A stretch of DNA of 64,000 bases. It comes from Streptococcus plurextorum DSM 22810 (GTDB taxonomy: Bacteria; Bacillota; Bacilli; Lactobacillales; Streptococcaceae). The DNA lies in NCBI RefSeq assembly GCF_000423745.1, contig NZ_AUIO01000006.1, positions 1 to 64,000 on the forward strand. Reading direction: 5' to 3'. The notes below the pieces were generated by a model. The model was not told where the DNA came from, ran no database searches, and was given only the letters and a program-made list of their open reading frames with translations. Positions within the stretch are counted from its first letter, which is position 1; every line of letters begins with the position of its first letter. A program made the translations under genes and the position numbers. This document shows positions 38,937 through 48,376 of this stretch, piece by piece.

Positions 38937-39554
38937 GTGGGGTGGTGGAAAAAATCAATTAATATCATTAAAGAGTTGGACCCTGCGGCACGTTCGACAG
39001 CTGAAGTGCTCTTGACCTATCCTGGGCTAAAAGCACTAGCTGCGCATAGACTTTCTCATTGGCTCTGGCGGCACAATCTCAGACTTTTAGCACGGATGCA
39101 CAGCCAATTCTGGCGTTTTTGGACTAATATCGAAATTCATCCAGGAGCAGAGATAGCGGCTGGAGTCTTTATCGACCACGGCGCAGGGTTAGTCATCGGA
39201 GAGACAGCGGTCATCGAGGAGGGGGTCATGCTTTATCATGGGGTGACTCTGGGAGGTACAGGTAAGGATTGTGGCAAACGCCATCCGACAGTAAGGCGAG
39301 GTGCCTTAGTATCAGCCCACGCACAGGTTATCGGACCTGTGGAAATCGGTGAAAATGCCAAGGTCGGTGCAGCGGCTGTTGTCCTTGCAGATGTCCCAGC
39401 AAATGTGACAGTTGTCGGAATGCCTGCTAAAATCGTTCGTGTCCATGGCAAAAAAGATGATAAGGTTATCCATGATTTGGAAGACCATCGTGAACATTAC
39501 CTGACCAAGATGGAAGACTTAAAAGAAGCCAGCCACCGGTCATCTCATTTGTAA
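38937..39554 (+). CDS. cysE: serine O-acetyltransferase
   Basis: Makes O-acetylserine from serine and acetyl-CoA, the first step of cysteine synthesis. 205 residues with a GTG start at 38937 (AAAGGAGAG upstream). An N-terminal helical domain is followed by hexapeptide repeats: IDHGAGLVIGETAVIEEGVM holds the catalytic Asp/His pair, and LYHGVTLGGTGKDCGKRHPT and VSAHAQVIGPVEIGENAKVG follow. The short C-terminus is normal for Gram-positive CysE. It sits in the pnp-cysE-cysS region, linking cysteine synthesis to charging. Confidence 0.94.
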   Translation: MGWWKKSINIIKELDPAARSTAEVLLTYPGLKALAAHRLSHWLWRHNLRLLARMHSQFWRFWTNIEIHPGAEIAAGVFIDHGAGLVIGETAVIEEGVMLYHGVTLGGTGKDCGKRHPTVRRGALVSAHAQVIGPVEIGENAKVGAAAVVLADVPANVTVVGMPAKIVRVHGKKDDKVIHDLEDHREHYLTKMEDLKEASHRSSHL

Positions 39555-39558
39555 AAAA

Positions 39559-39586
39559 AACCACACAAGGCTTGCCTTGTGTGGGT
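39559..39586 (-). terminator. hairpin after cysE with the U-run on the minus strand
   Basis: CCACACAAGG-CTTG-CCTTGTGTGG, preceded by eight A and not followed by T on the plus strand. As an intrinsic terminator it would work on minus-strand transcripts, yet no minus-strand gene is nearby. On the plus strand it may slow but not stop read-through. Confidence 0.55.
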
Positions 39587-39605
39587 TAGTCATAGAAAGA
39601 GAAAG

Positions 39606-40481
39606 ATGATAACAGCAACTAATACCCTGAACGCCCAGCAGTTAGCTGCGGTAAAAGACTTGATAAAAACCGTGCAAACCCATGACGGAACCTATCGGAC
39701 ACCTTACTTGTCAAACATGCTCAACTTTGACCCTGAAATGCCAGCTTTTTTCTTGGCTTATCAAGGCGAACAGTTGGTGGGACTCTTGACCGTATACGCT
39801 GATGATGAAGATGTGGAGCTTGCAATCCTTGTGCATCCAGACCACCGCAGACAGGGGCTAGCACGAAAGTTATATGCCTGCTACCAGGCAGAGACGGCTA
39901 ACTATCCTATTGCTAGTGAGACCTTTCAGACTGAGCGAGTCTTTCTGGTTAAGCACCCAGACCTTGCGACAGCATGGAGCTTGGTGGAGAATACTGACAC
40001 TGAGACATGGATGGGACGTGAGCGAGAGCCTTATCAGTTCTCACAACAGGCTGAACTCACAGTAAGTTTGGCACAAGCTCACCATGCAGACGACATTGCA
40101 CGCTTCCAGGCACAGGTCTTTGATAGCGATTACCAGGTGGCGCTTCGTTACGCCCGTGAGGCCATTGCGGATACAGATAGTTTGCTTTATCTTTTGGAAA
40201 ATAGCGGAGCAGTTATCGGGTCTTGTACAGTAGATATCTCGACCGATGTTAACTACCTGTACGGTTTAGCTATTGCACCCGACCATCAACAAAAAGGTTA
40301 CGGCACTTACCTGGTCAAGTCTGTCGTCAACGACCTTATCAGGAAAAACGACAAACCTTTTCAAATCGCCGTCGAAGATGACAACCATGTCGCTAAGCGG
40401 CTGTACGAAAATATCGGTTTTACCAAACAGACCCAAGTGGTCTATCTAGACTCAAAAGGAGGACCACATGCTACTAGATGA
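39606..40481 (+). CDS. tandem GNAT acetyltransferase
   Basis: 291 residues from the ATG at 39606. Two GNAT folds: the first with VELAILVHPDHRRQGLARKL (acetyl-CoA pyrophosphate loop RRQGLA), the second with YLYGLAIAPDHQQKGYGTYL (QQKGYG) and EDDNHVAKRLYENIGF. The substrate is unknown; double-GNAT proteins of this sort acetylate small molecules or amino acids. Weak RBS (GAAAGAGAAAG). It overlaps the nucleoside phosphorylase gene by 14 nt, so the two are translationally coupled. Confidence 0.85.
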   Translation: MITATNTLNAQQLAAVKDLIKTVQTHDGTYRTPYLSNMLNFDPEMPAFFLAYQGEQLVGLLTVYADDEDVELAILVHPDHRRQGLARKLYACYQAETANYPIASETFQTERVFLVKHPDLATAWSLVENTDTETWMGREREPYQFSQQAELTVSLAQAHHADDIARFQAQVFDSDYQVALRYAREAIADTDSLLYLLENSGAVIGSCTVDISTDVNYLYGLAIAPDHQQKGYGTYLVKSVVNDLIRKNDKPFQIAVEDDNHVAKRLYENIGFTKQTQVVYLDSKGGPHATR

Positions 40482-41238
40482 ATTTGACCCCGCGCGTGCG
40501 GTGATCAATCCAGAAGATATTTTTGCAGTCAAAGGGGAAATGGAGGCAGAAGAGGTCTGTGATACCATAATCATGCCCTTTTCTGGGAGCCTTTTTGAGC
40601 TGATTCAAGCAAAAGAAAGCGTGCGCTATGGTGGCTATAAGTCCAATATCAATGGCAAGCAACCTTGGTACATTTATGAAAAAGGAGACCAAAAGGTTGC
40701 GGTCATGAAAGCCCTGCTTGGGGCTCCTGCTCTGGTAGGGACTTTAGAAGAACTAAAGGTGGCTGGTTTTAAACACTTTATCATTTTTGGTACCTGTGGC
40801 GTCTTAGATGGCAGTCTTGAGAGCAATAAACTCATTGTCCCGACGACCAGCCTGCGTGATGAAGGTGTGTCTTATCATTATGCGCCAGCTTCTGATGAGA
40901 TTGGTTACTCAGTGACACACATGGCGCACTTTACAGGCATCTTGGACAAGCACAGCATTCCTTATGTGTCCTGTAAGGCTTGGACGACAGATGCCTTTTA
41001 CCGCGAAACACCAGATAAAGTAGCGCGTCGTAAGGCGGCAGGCGCTCAGGTAGTAGATATGGAATGGTCTGCGGTTGCTGCTTGGGCGCAATTCCGCCAA
41101 GCTGATGTCTACCATTTCTTCTACACATCGGATTTTGTCGACCATGAAGGGGAATGGGATGCTAGAGAAGGGCACGACGAAACGGACCTTCTCCACTTTT
41201 TTGATATCACACTCAAGATAGCAGGAGAATTATCCTAA
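40468..41238 (+). CDS. nucleoside phosphorylase family protein
   Basis: 256 residues of the PNP/UDP phosphorylase superfamily (uridine or purine nucleoside phosphorolysis to base and ribose-1-phosphate). Phosphate/ribose loops: KALLGAPALVGTLEEL and FGTCGVLDGSL; the substrate-binding VVDMEWSAVAAWA corresponds to the M-E-x motif that contacts ribose. The N-terminus is longer than in E. coli Udp. Exact substrate cannot be told from sequence. RBS AAGGAGGA inside the GNAT gene. Confidence 0.8.
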   Translation: MLLDEFDPARAVINPEDIFAVKGEMEAEEVCDTIIMPFSGSLFELIQAKESVRYGGYKSNINGKQPWYIYEKGDQKVAVMKALLGAPALVGTLEELKVAGFKHFIIFGTCGVLDGSLESNKLIVPTTSLRDEGVSYHYAPASDEIGYSVTHMAHFTGILDKHSIPYVSCKAWTTDAFYRETPDKVARRKAAGAQVVDMEWSAVAAWAQFRQADVYHFFYTSDFVDHEGEWDAREGHDETDLLHFFDITLKIAGELS

Positions 41239-41301
41239 AGTGAGAGTCTCGGTCTGAGGCTCTTTTTGTGGTATAATGGAAGATAAGAAAGTGAGGCTAT
41301 T

Positions 41302-41535
41302 ATGAAAAAACTATATAATCGCTTGCAACTATTAAAACTTATCTCGACCTACTGTTTGGGAGTAGTCGGCATTAGTTTAGTAGTGGCTTTTATCCAACAA
41401 AAATGGGGGATTGTGATAGCGGCTGCGATTATGGTGATGGCGATGTCTTATGTGAACGCGATGCTTGAGCAATCCATGAAAGAGTTAAAAGATAGTCAAT
41501 CACTAGAAACAAGGAAAGAGAACGACAATGATTAA
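41302..41535 (+). CDS. small two-span membrane protein
   Basis: 77 residues with two hydrophobic segments (about 13-29 and 36-53) and a charged C-terminal tail (MKELKDSQSLETRKENDND). No family recognised. It has its own -10 (GTGGTATAATGG at about 41270) and the RBS AAAGTGAGG, and overlaps cysS by 8 nt, so it is a real gene heading the cysS-mrnC-rlmB operon. Role unknown. Confidence 0.7.
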   Translation: MKKLYNRLQLLKLISTYCLGVVGISLVVAFIQQKWGIVIAAAIMVMAMSYVNAMLEQSMKELKDSQSLETRKENDND

Positions 41536-42871
41536 GATTTATAACACCCTCACACGTGATTTGGAAGTTTTTATACCTCTTACTGAAAATACCGTCAAGA
41601 TGTATGTCTGCGGTCCAACGGTTTACAACTATATCCATATCGGAAATGCTCGGAGTGTGGTGGCTTTTGATACCATCCGTCGCTATTTTGAATACCGTGG
41701 CTTTGATGTGACCTACATCTCAAACTTTACAGATGTGGATGACAAGATTATCAAGGCTGCGAGTGTTGCAGGCATGACAACCAAGGAACTGTCTGATAAG
41801 TTTATCGCTGCCTTCAAAGAAGATGTGGAAAAACTGGGTGTCAAACCCGCCACCAAAAATCCTCGTGTCATCGACTACATGGATGAAATCATTGATTTTG
41901 TGCAGGTCTTGATTGACAAGGGTTACGCCTATGAAGCGGCTGGTGATGTTTATTTTCGTGTGGAAAAGGCTGAAAACTATGCCCGATTGGCCAACAAAAC
42001 CCTATCTGACTTAGAGGCGGGGGCTTCTGGTCGGGTTGAGGGAGAAGGTCAACTCAAGGAACATCCTTTTGATTTTGCCCTTTGGAAATCTACTAAACAG
42101 GGTGAAGTATCTTGGGAAAGCCCTTGGGGGCTTGGCCGCCCAGGCTGGCATATCGAATGCTCGGTCATGGCGACAGAGATTTTGGGAGATACCATTGACA
42201 TTCACGGTGGGGGGGCGGACTTGGAATTCCCCCACCATACCAATGAAATCGCCCAGTCCGAGTGCAAGACAGGTCAGACTTTTGCGAATTATTGGATGCA
42301 CAATGCCATGCTCAATATCAACGATGAGAAGATGTCCAAGTCCTTGGGCAATTTCCTGACAGCACATGACATGTTGGAACAAATTGACGGGCAAATCTTG
42401 CGATTCTTCCTAGCCACCCAGCACTACCGCCGTCCACTCAACTACACTGAGAAGGCTATTTCAGATGCGGAAATCAATCTCAAATACCTGAAAAATACCT
42501 ACACCCAGCCTTTGTCGGCTGTGTCAGACGATGCAGGTTTGGCCAAACACTTGGCAGCCTTTGAAGCAGCCATGGATGATGATTTCAATGCGGCAAATGG
42601 GATTACGGCTATCTTTGACTTTGCCAAGTGGATCAACTCAGGCAACTATGATGAAACTGTCAAAGAAGCGTTTGGGAAAATGCTGGAAGTGTTCGGTATT
42701 GTCTTTGAAGAGGAAGTCTTGGACAGCGAGATTGAGGCCTTGATAGCAGAACGCCAAACAGCTCGTGCCAATCGGGATTTTGCGACGGCTGACCGTATTC
42801 GTGATGAATTGGCAGCTCAGGGCATCAAGCTCTTGGATACCAAGGATGGTGTGAGGTGGACACGTGACTAA
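41528..42871 (+). CDS. cysS: cysteinyl-tRNA synthetase
   Basis: Charges tRNA-Cys. 447 residues. HIGH motif in YNYIHIGNARS after the zinc Cys of CGPTVYN; other zinc ligands in WHIECSVMA and FPHHTNEIAQSE; KMSKSLGNF loop; C-terminal anticodon-binding helical domain. RBS AGGAAAGAGAA in the preceding small gene. Followed with 8-nt overlap by mrnC, the conserved Firmicute order. Confidence 0.96.
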   Translation: MIKIYNTLTRDLEVFIPLTENTVKMYVCGPTVYNYIHIGNARSVVAFDTIRRYFEYRGFDVTYISNFTDVDDKIIKAASVAGMTTKELSDKFIAAFKEDVEKLGVKPATKNPRVIDYMDEIIDFVQVLIDKGYAYEAAGDVYFRVEKAENYARLANKTLSDLEAGASGRVEGEGQLKEHPFDFALWKSTKQGEVSWESPWGLGRPGWHIECSVMATEILGDTIDIHGGGADLEFPHHTNEIAQSECKTGQTFANYWMHNAMLNINDEKMSKSLGNFLTAHDMLEQIDGQILRFFLATQHYRRPLNYTEKAISDAEINLKYLKNTYTQPLSAVSDDAGLAKHLAAFEAAMDDDFNAANGITAIFDFAKWINSGNYDETVKEAFGKMLEVFGIVFEEEVLDSEIEALIAERQTARANRDFATADRIRDELAAQGIKLLDTKDGVRWTRD

Positions 42872-43259
42872 GGCAGTAGATGTCAATCTCATCAACGGCA
42901 TTGCCCTGGCTTTTGAAGGGGATGCGGTGTATTCTTTGTACATTCGTCATCACTTGATTTTCCAAGGGCAGACCAGACCCAATCAGTTGCACCGCCTAGC
43001 TACTCGCTACGTGTCGGCTAAGGCACAAGCTGCCCTAATCACAAAAATGCTAGAAGCACAGCTTTTAACCGAAAAAGAAGAAGACATCTATCGCAGAGGG
43101 CGTAACGCCAATAGCAATACCAAGGCGAAGAACACTGATATCATCACCTACAAGATGTCCACAGGCTTTGAAGCGGTTATGGGCTACCTGCACATGACAG
43201 GACAAATTGAACGCTTGGAGGAGCTGATTGCTTGGTGCATCAAGGAAGTGGAGAAGTAA
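42864..43259 (+). CDS. mrnC: Mini-ribonuclease 3
   Basis: RNase III catalytic domain without the dsRNA-binding domain; matures 23S rRNA ends in Firmicutes. 131 residues, GTG start overlapping cysS by 8 nt (GGTGTGAGGTGG upstream). The RNase III signature helix is NGIALAFEGDAVYSLYIRHH with the conserved acidic residues E and D; RGRNANSNTKAKNTD is also family-typical. Same operon as rlmB, which also modifies 23S rRNA. Confidence 0.92.
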   Translation: MTKAVDVNLINGIALAFEGDAVYSLYIRHHLIFQGQTRPNQLHRLATRYVSAKAQAALITKMLEAQLLTEKEEDIYRRGRNANSNTKAKNTDIITYKMSTGFEAVMGYLHMTGQIERLEELIAWCIKEVEK

Positions 43260-43263
43260 GGCA

Positions 43264-43998
43264 ATGAAGGAACAACAAAATGACATCGTTTACGGCGTAC
43301 ATGCTGTGGCGGAAAGTTTACAAGCCAACACTGGTAATAAACTTTATATCCAGGACGATTTACGCGGGAAAAATGTCGATAAAATCAAAGATTTAGCAGC
43401 AGAGAAAAAAGTGTCCATTTCATGGACGCCAAAAAAGACACTCAATGAGATGACACAAGGTGCCGTCCATCAAGGCTTTGTTTTGCGTGTGTCGGAGTTT
43501 GCCTATGCGGAGTTATCAGATATTCTGGAAAAGGCAGAGCAGGAAGACAATCCACTTATTCTCATCCTAGATGGTCTGACAGACCCTCATAACTTTGGCT
43601 CTATTTTGCGAACCGCTGATGCCACTCAGGTAGCAGGGATTATCATTCCAAAACACCGTGCGGTTGGGGTGACGCCCGTTGTGGCCAAGACCTCTACGGG
43701 TGCGGTGGAGCATGTGCCAATTGCGCGTGTGACGAACCTTAGTCAGACCCTTGATAAGCTCAAGGAAGCTGGTTACTGGATTTTTGGGACAGATATGAAC
43801 GGAACCCCAAGCCACAAGTGGAATACCAAAGGGAAACTTGCTCTAATCATCGGTAATGAAGGGAAAGGCATTTCTGCTAATATCAAAAAGCAGGTGGACG
43901 AGATGATAACCATTCCCATGAAAGGGCATGTGCAAAGTCTGAACGCCAGCGTAGCTGCGGCTGTACTCATGTATGAGGTTTTCAGAAATAAATGTTAA
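43264..43998 (+). CDS. rlmB: 23S rRNA 2'-O-methyltransferase (SpoU family)
   Basis: Methylates a 23S rRNA ribose with S-adenosylmethionine (G2251 in E. coli). 244 residues from the ATG at 43264; the longer frame to 43228 lies in mrnC. N-terminal substrate-binding domain (NDIVYGVHAVAESL) and a trefoil-knot SpoU domain with motifs DPHNFGSILRTADA, LIIGNEGKGIS and IPMKGHVQSLNASVAAAVLM. Last gene of the cysS operon. Confidence 0.93.
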   Translation: MKEQQNDIVYGVHAVAESLQANTGNKLYIQDDLRGKNVDKIKDLAAEKKVSISWTPKKTLNEMTQGAVHQGFVLRVSEFAYAELSDILEKAEQEDNPLILILDGLTDPHNFGSILRTADATQVAGIIIPKHRAVGVTPVVAKTSTGAVEHVPIARVTNLSQTLDKLKEAGYWIFGTDMNGTPSHKWNTKGKLALIIGNEGKGISANIKKQVDEMITIPMKGHVQSLNASVAAAVLMYEVFRNKC

Positions 43999-44022
43999 AA
44001 GCTGAGGCACGCCTCAGCTTTT
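43997..44022. terminator. shared terminator of rlmB and def
   Basis: AAAAGCTGAGG-CACG-CCTCAGCTTTT, perfect, between convergent genes and overlapping both stop regions. Confidence 0.9.
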
Positions 44023-44635
44023 AGTCTAAAATAATGACACCTTCTTCAACTTTGAAGGGTTCAGCAATATTGATGCGATCGTAAAACATGACACCATTGA
44101 GGTGGTCAATTTCGTGCTGGACAACAATAGCGTTATACCCTTTAAATTTCACTTTTTGCGTTTGTCCGTCTTTATCGATATATTCAACCGTAATCCGTGC
44201 ATGGCGAGGCACATAGCCTTCGATGAGGCGATCAACGGACAGACAGCCTTCGCCATCTGCGAGTGCCGCTTGTTGTACGGAATGAGCGACGATTTTTGGG
44301 TTGTACATAATCGCTTGGAGGCTGTAGGCTTCCTTAGGAGGATTGCCTTCACTATCCTCAGGATTTGGTACCAGACAAGCAATGATGCGTTTTGAGACGT
44401 CTAGCTGTGGTGCAGCAAGACCAACACCGCCACGCAAGCCCATTTTTTCAGCAACAACTGGATCTTGAGAGTTCTTTAAAAATTGCATCATTTTTTCACC
44501 CAAGATGATGTCATCGTCCGTTAATGGCAGAGCGACTTCGGTAGCTTTTTCACGGAGAGTCGGGTGACCCTCACGAATAATATCCTCCATGTTAATTAAA
44601 TGCGCAGCTTTAATCAATCTTTCTTGTGCAGTCAT
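44021..44635 (-). CDS. def: peptide deformylase
   Basis: Removes N-formyl from nascent proteins; metal-dependent. 204 residues, the type II Gram-positive length. Motif 1 GGVGLAAPQ, motif 2 EGCLSV (metal Cys), motif 3 QHEIDHLNG (two metal His, catalytic Glu). RBS AAGGGAGATTG. Monocistronic on the minus strand. Confidence 0.96.
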   Translation of the reverse strand: MTAQERLIKAAHLINMEDIIREGHPTLREKATEVALPLTDDDIILGEKMMQFLKNSQDPVVAEKMGLRGGVGLAAPQLDVSKRIIACLVPNPEDSEGNPPKEAYSLQAIMYNPKIVAHSVQQAALADGEGCLSVDRLIEGYVPRHARITVEYIDKDGQTQKVKFKGYNAIVVQHEIDHLNGVMFYDRINIAEPFKVEEGVIILD

Positions 44636-44897
44636 ATCAATCTCCCTTACCTACAATGATGAGTCTAGTTTACCATAAAATAATCCGCTAGCAAAGGCAG
44701 AAGCAGAAGTTAGACGGATATAAAAGAGTGATTTTGTTGGCTTAAAGCATCTTGAAGGGAGATAAATGGCTAAAGGTGAGTCCTCTTTGCTAGGAGCTTC
44801 AATTGCTGATTGCTGATGGGGCGATTACGGTCACCGTGCAACACTTTTTGAGACATTGTAACGCAACATGTTTGAGCAATTGAAAAGATAAAATTAG
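44636..44897. other. gap between def and the rpsO promoter
   Basis: About 260 bp with no gene supported and no strong hairpin or repeat recognised. Confidence 0.4.
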
Positions 44898-44926
44898 TTG
44901 ACTCGGGTTGGCTATTTTGCTAAAAT
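44898..44926 (+). promoter_or_regulatory. rpsO promoter
   Basis: TTGACT, 17 bp, TAAAAT with TGC extension. The leader of about 80 nt can pair GGTCGTAGG/CCAACC-type segments upstream of the RBS and could hold an S15 autoregulatory fold, not demonstrated here. Confidence 0.75.
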
Positions 44927-45014
44927 GGAAAGGTCTTAAAGACAAATAACTCTTTCTTGGTCGTAGGAACGCCAACCTGCTACTCGGATGGAGCCAAATA
45001 AAAGGAGAATTATC

Positions 45015-45284
45015 ATGGCAATCTCAAAAGAGAAAAAAAATGAAATCATTGCACAATATGCACGTCACGAAGGTGACACAGGTTCTGTAGAGGTTCAAGT
45101 TGCTGTCCTTACTTGGGAAATCAACCACCTTAACGACCACATCAAACAACACAAAAAAGACCACGCAACTTACCGTGGTTTGATGAAAAAAATCGGTCAC
45201 CGTCGTAACCTTTTGGCATACCTTCGTCGTACAGACGTTAACCGTTACCGCGATTTGATTGCGTCACTTGGTCTTCGTCGTTAA
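45015..45284 (+). CDS. rpsO: ribosomal protein S15
   Basis: Primary 16S rRNA-binding protein of the 30S platform. 89 residues from the ATG at 45015 (AAAGGAGAATTATC upstream). It contains [31 protein letters not shown] and [20 protein letters not shown], the family signature. Monocistronic with a terminator about 85 nt downstream. Confidence 0.97.
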   Translation: MAISKEKKNEIIAQYARHEGDTGSVEVQVAVLTWEINHLNDHIKQHKKDHATYRGLMKKIGHRRNLLAYLRRTDVNRYRDLIASLGLRR

Positions 45285-45368
45285 GATTAAGAAAATAAAA
45301 GCCTTAAAAATCCGTATGAGATAGACCTCTAACAAGATGTCTTCTCTCTGGGGATTAGGTTTTATTTA

Positions 45369-45401
45369 GCATCCTGGTGATCAGGATGCTTTTCTTTTTT
45401 T
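45369..45401 (+). terminator. rpsO terminator
   Basis: AGCATCCTG-GTGAT-CAGGATGCT followed by TTTCTTTTTTT. The remaining 220 bp up to the rpoE promoter carry no recognised feature. Confidence 0.85.
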
Positions 45402-45619
45402 GGAATTTTAGGACAAGCGTTTTTGTTGTTTACTTGTGGACTTGTACTCACAAGGTCCCTATGCTGTGAGTCGGCTTTTACTTTTGGTTTTTGCAAAAAA
45501 ATGCCATAAAATGGTCTGGGTATTGCTGTTGACTTCTAGGTGTCGACTCTTTTGACCGTAAAATGATGTCAAGGTATCATGAGGTTAACGGTTTCGTCAC
45601 ATTTTCCCATAAAAAACTT

Positions 45620-45648
45620 TTGACGAATAGGCTTTTTTAGCGTAAAAT
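45620..45648 (+). promoter_or_regulatory. rpoE promoter
   Basis: TTGACG, 17 bp, TAAAAT, 50 nt before the start codon. Confidence 0.75.
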
Positions 45649-45697
45649 AGTAAGGAATATAAAAGGGGCTACGATGCCCTTGAGAAGGAGAGCAGCT

Positions 45698-46267
45698 TTG
45701 GAACTAGAAGTATTTGCTGGACAAGAAAAAAGCGAATTGTCAATGATTGAAGTGGCGCGTGCGATTCTGGAGACACGAGGCCGTGGCGATGAGATGTATT
45801 TTAGCGACTTGGTCAATGAGATTCAAACTTATTTAGAAAAATCTGATGCGGCTATCCGTGAAGCGCTACCGTTTTTCTACTCGGACTTGAATACCGACGG
45901 TAGTTTTATCCCGCTTGGTGATAACAAATGGGGCTTGCGTTCTTGGTATGCGATTGATGAAATTGATGAAGAAATCATTAGTCTTGAAGAAGACGATGAA
46001 GATGCACCAAAACGTAAGAAAAAACGTGTCAATGCCTTTATGGACGACGATGAGGCGATTGATTACTCTGATGATGATCCAGAAGATGAGGAGTACGACT
46101 CTTCACGCGATGGGTTGGAATATGATGATGACAATCCAGATGATGAAAAATCAGAAGTGGATTCTTATGACTCAGAGTTAAATGAAATTATACCAGATGA
46201 AGATTTGGATGAAGAGGTCGAACTCAACGAAGAAGATGATGACTTCTCAGATGACGATGATGTCTAA
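45698..46267 (+). CDS. rpoE: RNA polymerase delta subunit
   Basis: Gram-positive accessory RNA polymerase subunit that speeds recycling and affects promoter selectivity. The start is TTG at 45698 (GAGAAGGAGAG upstream), giving [20 protein letters not shown], the streptococcal N-terminus, and 189 residues; an ATG at 45674 adds eight non-conserved residues. An N-terminal HARE-HTH globular domain (1-90) is followed by a very acidic disordered tail of Asp/Glu runs. Terminator right after the stop. Confidence 0.94.
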   Translation: MELEVFAGQEKSELSMIEVARAILETRGRGDEMYFSDLVNEIQTYLEKSDAAIREALPFFYSDLNTDGSFIPLGDNKWGLRSWYAIDEIDEEIISLEEDDEDAPKRKKKRVNAFMDDDEAIDYSDDDPEDEEYDSSRDGLEYDDDNPDDEKSEVDSYDSELNEIIPDEDLDEEVELNEEDDDFSDDDDV

Positions 46268-46270
46268 TTA

Positions 46271-46293
46271 GAAGCTCCTTAGTGAGCTTTTTT
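46271..46293 (+). terminator. rpoE terminator
   Basis: AAGCTC-CTTAGT-GAGCTT followed by TTTT. Confidence 0.75.
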
Positions 46294-46402
46294 ATTTTTC
46301 CTAACCACTTAGTCTGCCTAAGTAACCAGATAGTCAAATAGCCCTGACATCCTAGAAAAAATGTGTTATCTTAGATAAAAATAACCAATAAGGGAGATAG
46401 AA

Positions 46403-46714
46403 ATGAAACGATTGATTTTAGGACTTTTGATGTTACTGGTTGCTGGTGTATTGTTATTTCAGGAGCATTTAGGTGGGCATAGGCTTGATTTACCACTGTG
46501 GGTATTAATTTGTAGCCTCATCTTTGTTACTGGATTTTTTGCTAATGCAATGAAGAGAGATTGGGTAGGAGCTTTTGGGAGCTTGGCTATTTTAGCTATT
46601 ATTTTGAATGCTTACTATGACTGGTTGGCTATTGGGACTGGAAGCCTGGTTATGGCTTTAATTTTAGCTGTTTTAGGATTTCAATTGCTCTTTAAAATAG
46701 AAGGGAGAAAGTAA
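46403..46714 (+). CDS. small hydrophobic membrane protein
   Basis: 103 residues with four predicted spans (about 4-18, 30-48, 55-75, 78-97) and short loops. The topology and size resemble LiaF-N/LiaI-like membrane proteins, but no diagnostic motif is present and I make no functional call. RBS AAGGGAGATAG. Monocistronic between rpoE and gltX. Confidence 0.65.
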   Translation: MKRLILGLLMLLVAGVLLFQEHLGGHRLDLPLWVLICSLIFVTGFFANAMKRDWVGAFGSLAILAIILNAYYDWLAIGTGSLVMALILAVLGFQLLFKIEGRK

Positions 46715-46819
46715 GGCAAGACTGTTTTTTATGAGCGAGAATTAAGTTGGCTTTATTTTTTCAGATTTAGTGCTATAATAGTAATGTTTGACTAACTATT
46801 AAGAGGAAAGGAACTAAAA

Positions 46820-46858
46820 TTGATAGAATTAGCTCATTTCTATCAACTTGGTATCTGA
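46820..46858 (+). CDS. possible 12-codon leader peptide of gltX
   Basis: TTG start at 46820 preceded by GAGGAAAGGA at good spacing, which is otherwise an orphan ribosome site 40 nt from gltX. It encodes MIELAHFYQLGI and stops at TGA, 3 nt before the gltX ATG. The gltX start itself has no clear Shine-Dalgarno. The minicistron contains an inverted repeat TTGATAGAA/TTCTATCAA. This suggests translational coupling; unproven. Confidence 0.45.
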   Translation: MIELAHFYQLGI

Positions 46859-46861
46859 ATT

Positions 46862-48316
46862 ATGACCAAACCAATTCGTGTGCGTTACGCACCAAGTCCA
46901 ACGGGACTCTTGCATATCGGAAATGCTCGTACAGCATTGTTTAACTATCTTTTTGCTCGCCATCACGGCGGTGATTTTATCATTCGTATCGAAGATACGG
47001 ACCGCAAACGCCATGTGGAAGACGGTGAGCGTTCTCAGCTGGAAAACCTGCGTTGGTTGGGCATTGACTGGGATGAGAGTCCAGAAACCCACGACCAATA
47101 CCGCCAGTCTGAGCGTTTGGATATTTACCAGAAGTATGTGGATGAGCTCTTGGCAGAAGGCAAGGCCTACAAGTCTTACGTGACAGAAGAAGAGTTGGCG
47201 GCGGAGCGTGAGCGTCAGGAAGCTGCGGGTGAAACACCTCGCTATATCAATGAATACCTAGGTATGTCTGAAGATGAAAAAACTGCCTATATCGCAGAGC
47301 GTGAGGCGGCTGGCATTGTCCCAACTGTCCGCTTGGCTGTTAATGAAGCTGGTATCTACAAGTGGAATGACATGGTTAAGGGCGAGATTGAGTTTGAAGG
47401 TGGCAACATCGGTGGCGACTGGGTTATCCAAAAACGTGATGGCTATCCAACCTACAACTTTGCCGTGGTTATTGATGATCATTTGATGGAGATTTCGCAC
47501 GTTATCCGTGGGGATGACCACATTGCCAATACCCCCAAGCAGCTCATGGTCTATGAAGCACTAGGCTGGGAAGCTCCAGAATTTGCCCACATGACCTTGA
47601 TTATCAACTCTGCTACGGGTAAAAAATTGTCCAAACGTGACACCAATACTCTTGCTTTTATCGAAGATTACCGCAAAAAAGGCTACCTGCCAGAAGCTGT
47701 TTTCAACTTTATCACGCTTTTGGGCTGGACTCCTGGTGGTGAGGAAGAAATCTTCTCCAAAGATGAGATTATCCAACTCTTTGATGAAAAACGCCTCAGC
47801 AAGTCACCAGCTTCCTTCGATCCGAAAAAGTTGGCTTGGATGGGCAATGAGTACATCAAAAAAGCTGATTTGGAGACCGTTTTTAACCTTGCCAAACCAT
47901 TCTTGGAAGAGGCTGGTCGCTTGACAGATAAGGCAGAGAAATTGGTGGAACTTTACAAGCCACAGATGTCATCAGCAGACGAAATTGTTGGTTTGACAGA
48001 CCTTTTCTTCTCTGACTTCCCAGAATTGACAGACGAGGAAAAAGAAGTCATGGCGGGAGAGACTGTTCCGACTGTCCTCAATGCTCTCAAGGAAAAATTG
48101 GAAGCTATGACGGACGAAGATTTCCAACCAGATAACATCTTCCCGCAAATCAAGGCTGTTCAAAAAGAAACAGGCATCAAGGGCAAAAACCTCTTCATGC
48201 CAATCCGTATCGCCGTTTCAGGCGAAATGCACGGACCAGAGTTGCCAAACACTATTTACCTGCTCGGCCGTGAAAAATCAATCCAGCATATCGATAATAT
48301 GTTGAAGAGTTTGTAA
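46862..48316 (+). CDS. gltX: glutamyl-tRNA synthetase
   Basis: Charges tRNA-Glu (and tRNA-Gln, later amidated by GatCAB, encoded at 53363-56570). 484 residues. HIGH region [24 protein letters not shown] equivalent KLSKRD, C-terminal helical anticodon-binding domain. No glutaminyl-tRNA synthetase is in the window. The ATG has no good RBS; expression may depend on the preceding minicistron. Confidence 0.96.
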   Translation: MTKPIRVRYAPSPTGLLHIGNARTALFNYLFARHHGGDFIIRIEDTDRKRHVEDGERSQLENLRWLGIDWDESPETHDQYRQSERLDIYQKYVDELLAEGKAYKSYVTEEELAAERERQEAAGETPRYINEYLGMSEDEKTAYIAEREAAGIVPTVRLAVNEAGIYKWNDMVKGEIEFEGGNIGGDWVIQKRDGYPTYNFAVVIDDHLMEISHVIRGDDHIANTPKQLMVYEALGWEAPEFAHMTLIINSATGKKLSKRDTNTLAFIEDYRKKGYLPEAVFNFITLLGWTPGGEEEIFSKDEIIQLFDEKRLSKSPASFDPKKLAWMGNEYIKKADLETVFNLAKPFLEEAGRLTDKAEKLVELYKPQMSSADEIVGLTDLFFSDFPELTDEEKEVMAGETVPTVLNALKEKLEAMTDEDFQPDNIFPQIKAVQKETGIKGKNLFMPIRIAVSGEMHGPELPNTIYLLGREKSIQHIDNMLKSL

Positions 48317-48328
48317 GGACAATAATCC

Positions 48329-48356
48329 CCGCTGTCGCATGACGGCGGGGATGTTT
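48329..48356 (+). terminator. gltX terminator
   Basis: CCCCGCTGTC-GCAT-GACGGCGGGG followed by ATGTTTTTTG. Confidence 0.75.
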
Positions 48357-48376
48357 TTTGGCTCTTAGAGAAGGTT

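Noticed and set aside
41528..42871. Antisense frames over 100 codons inside cysS, dapH, rpoB, rpoC and pnp
   Set aside because: They mirror codon structure of strongly conserved genes on the other strand and have no start signals.
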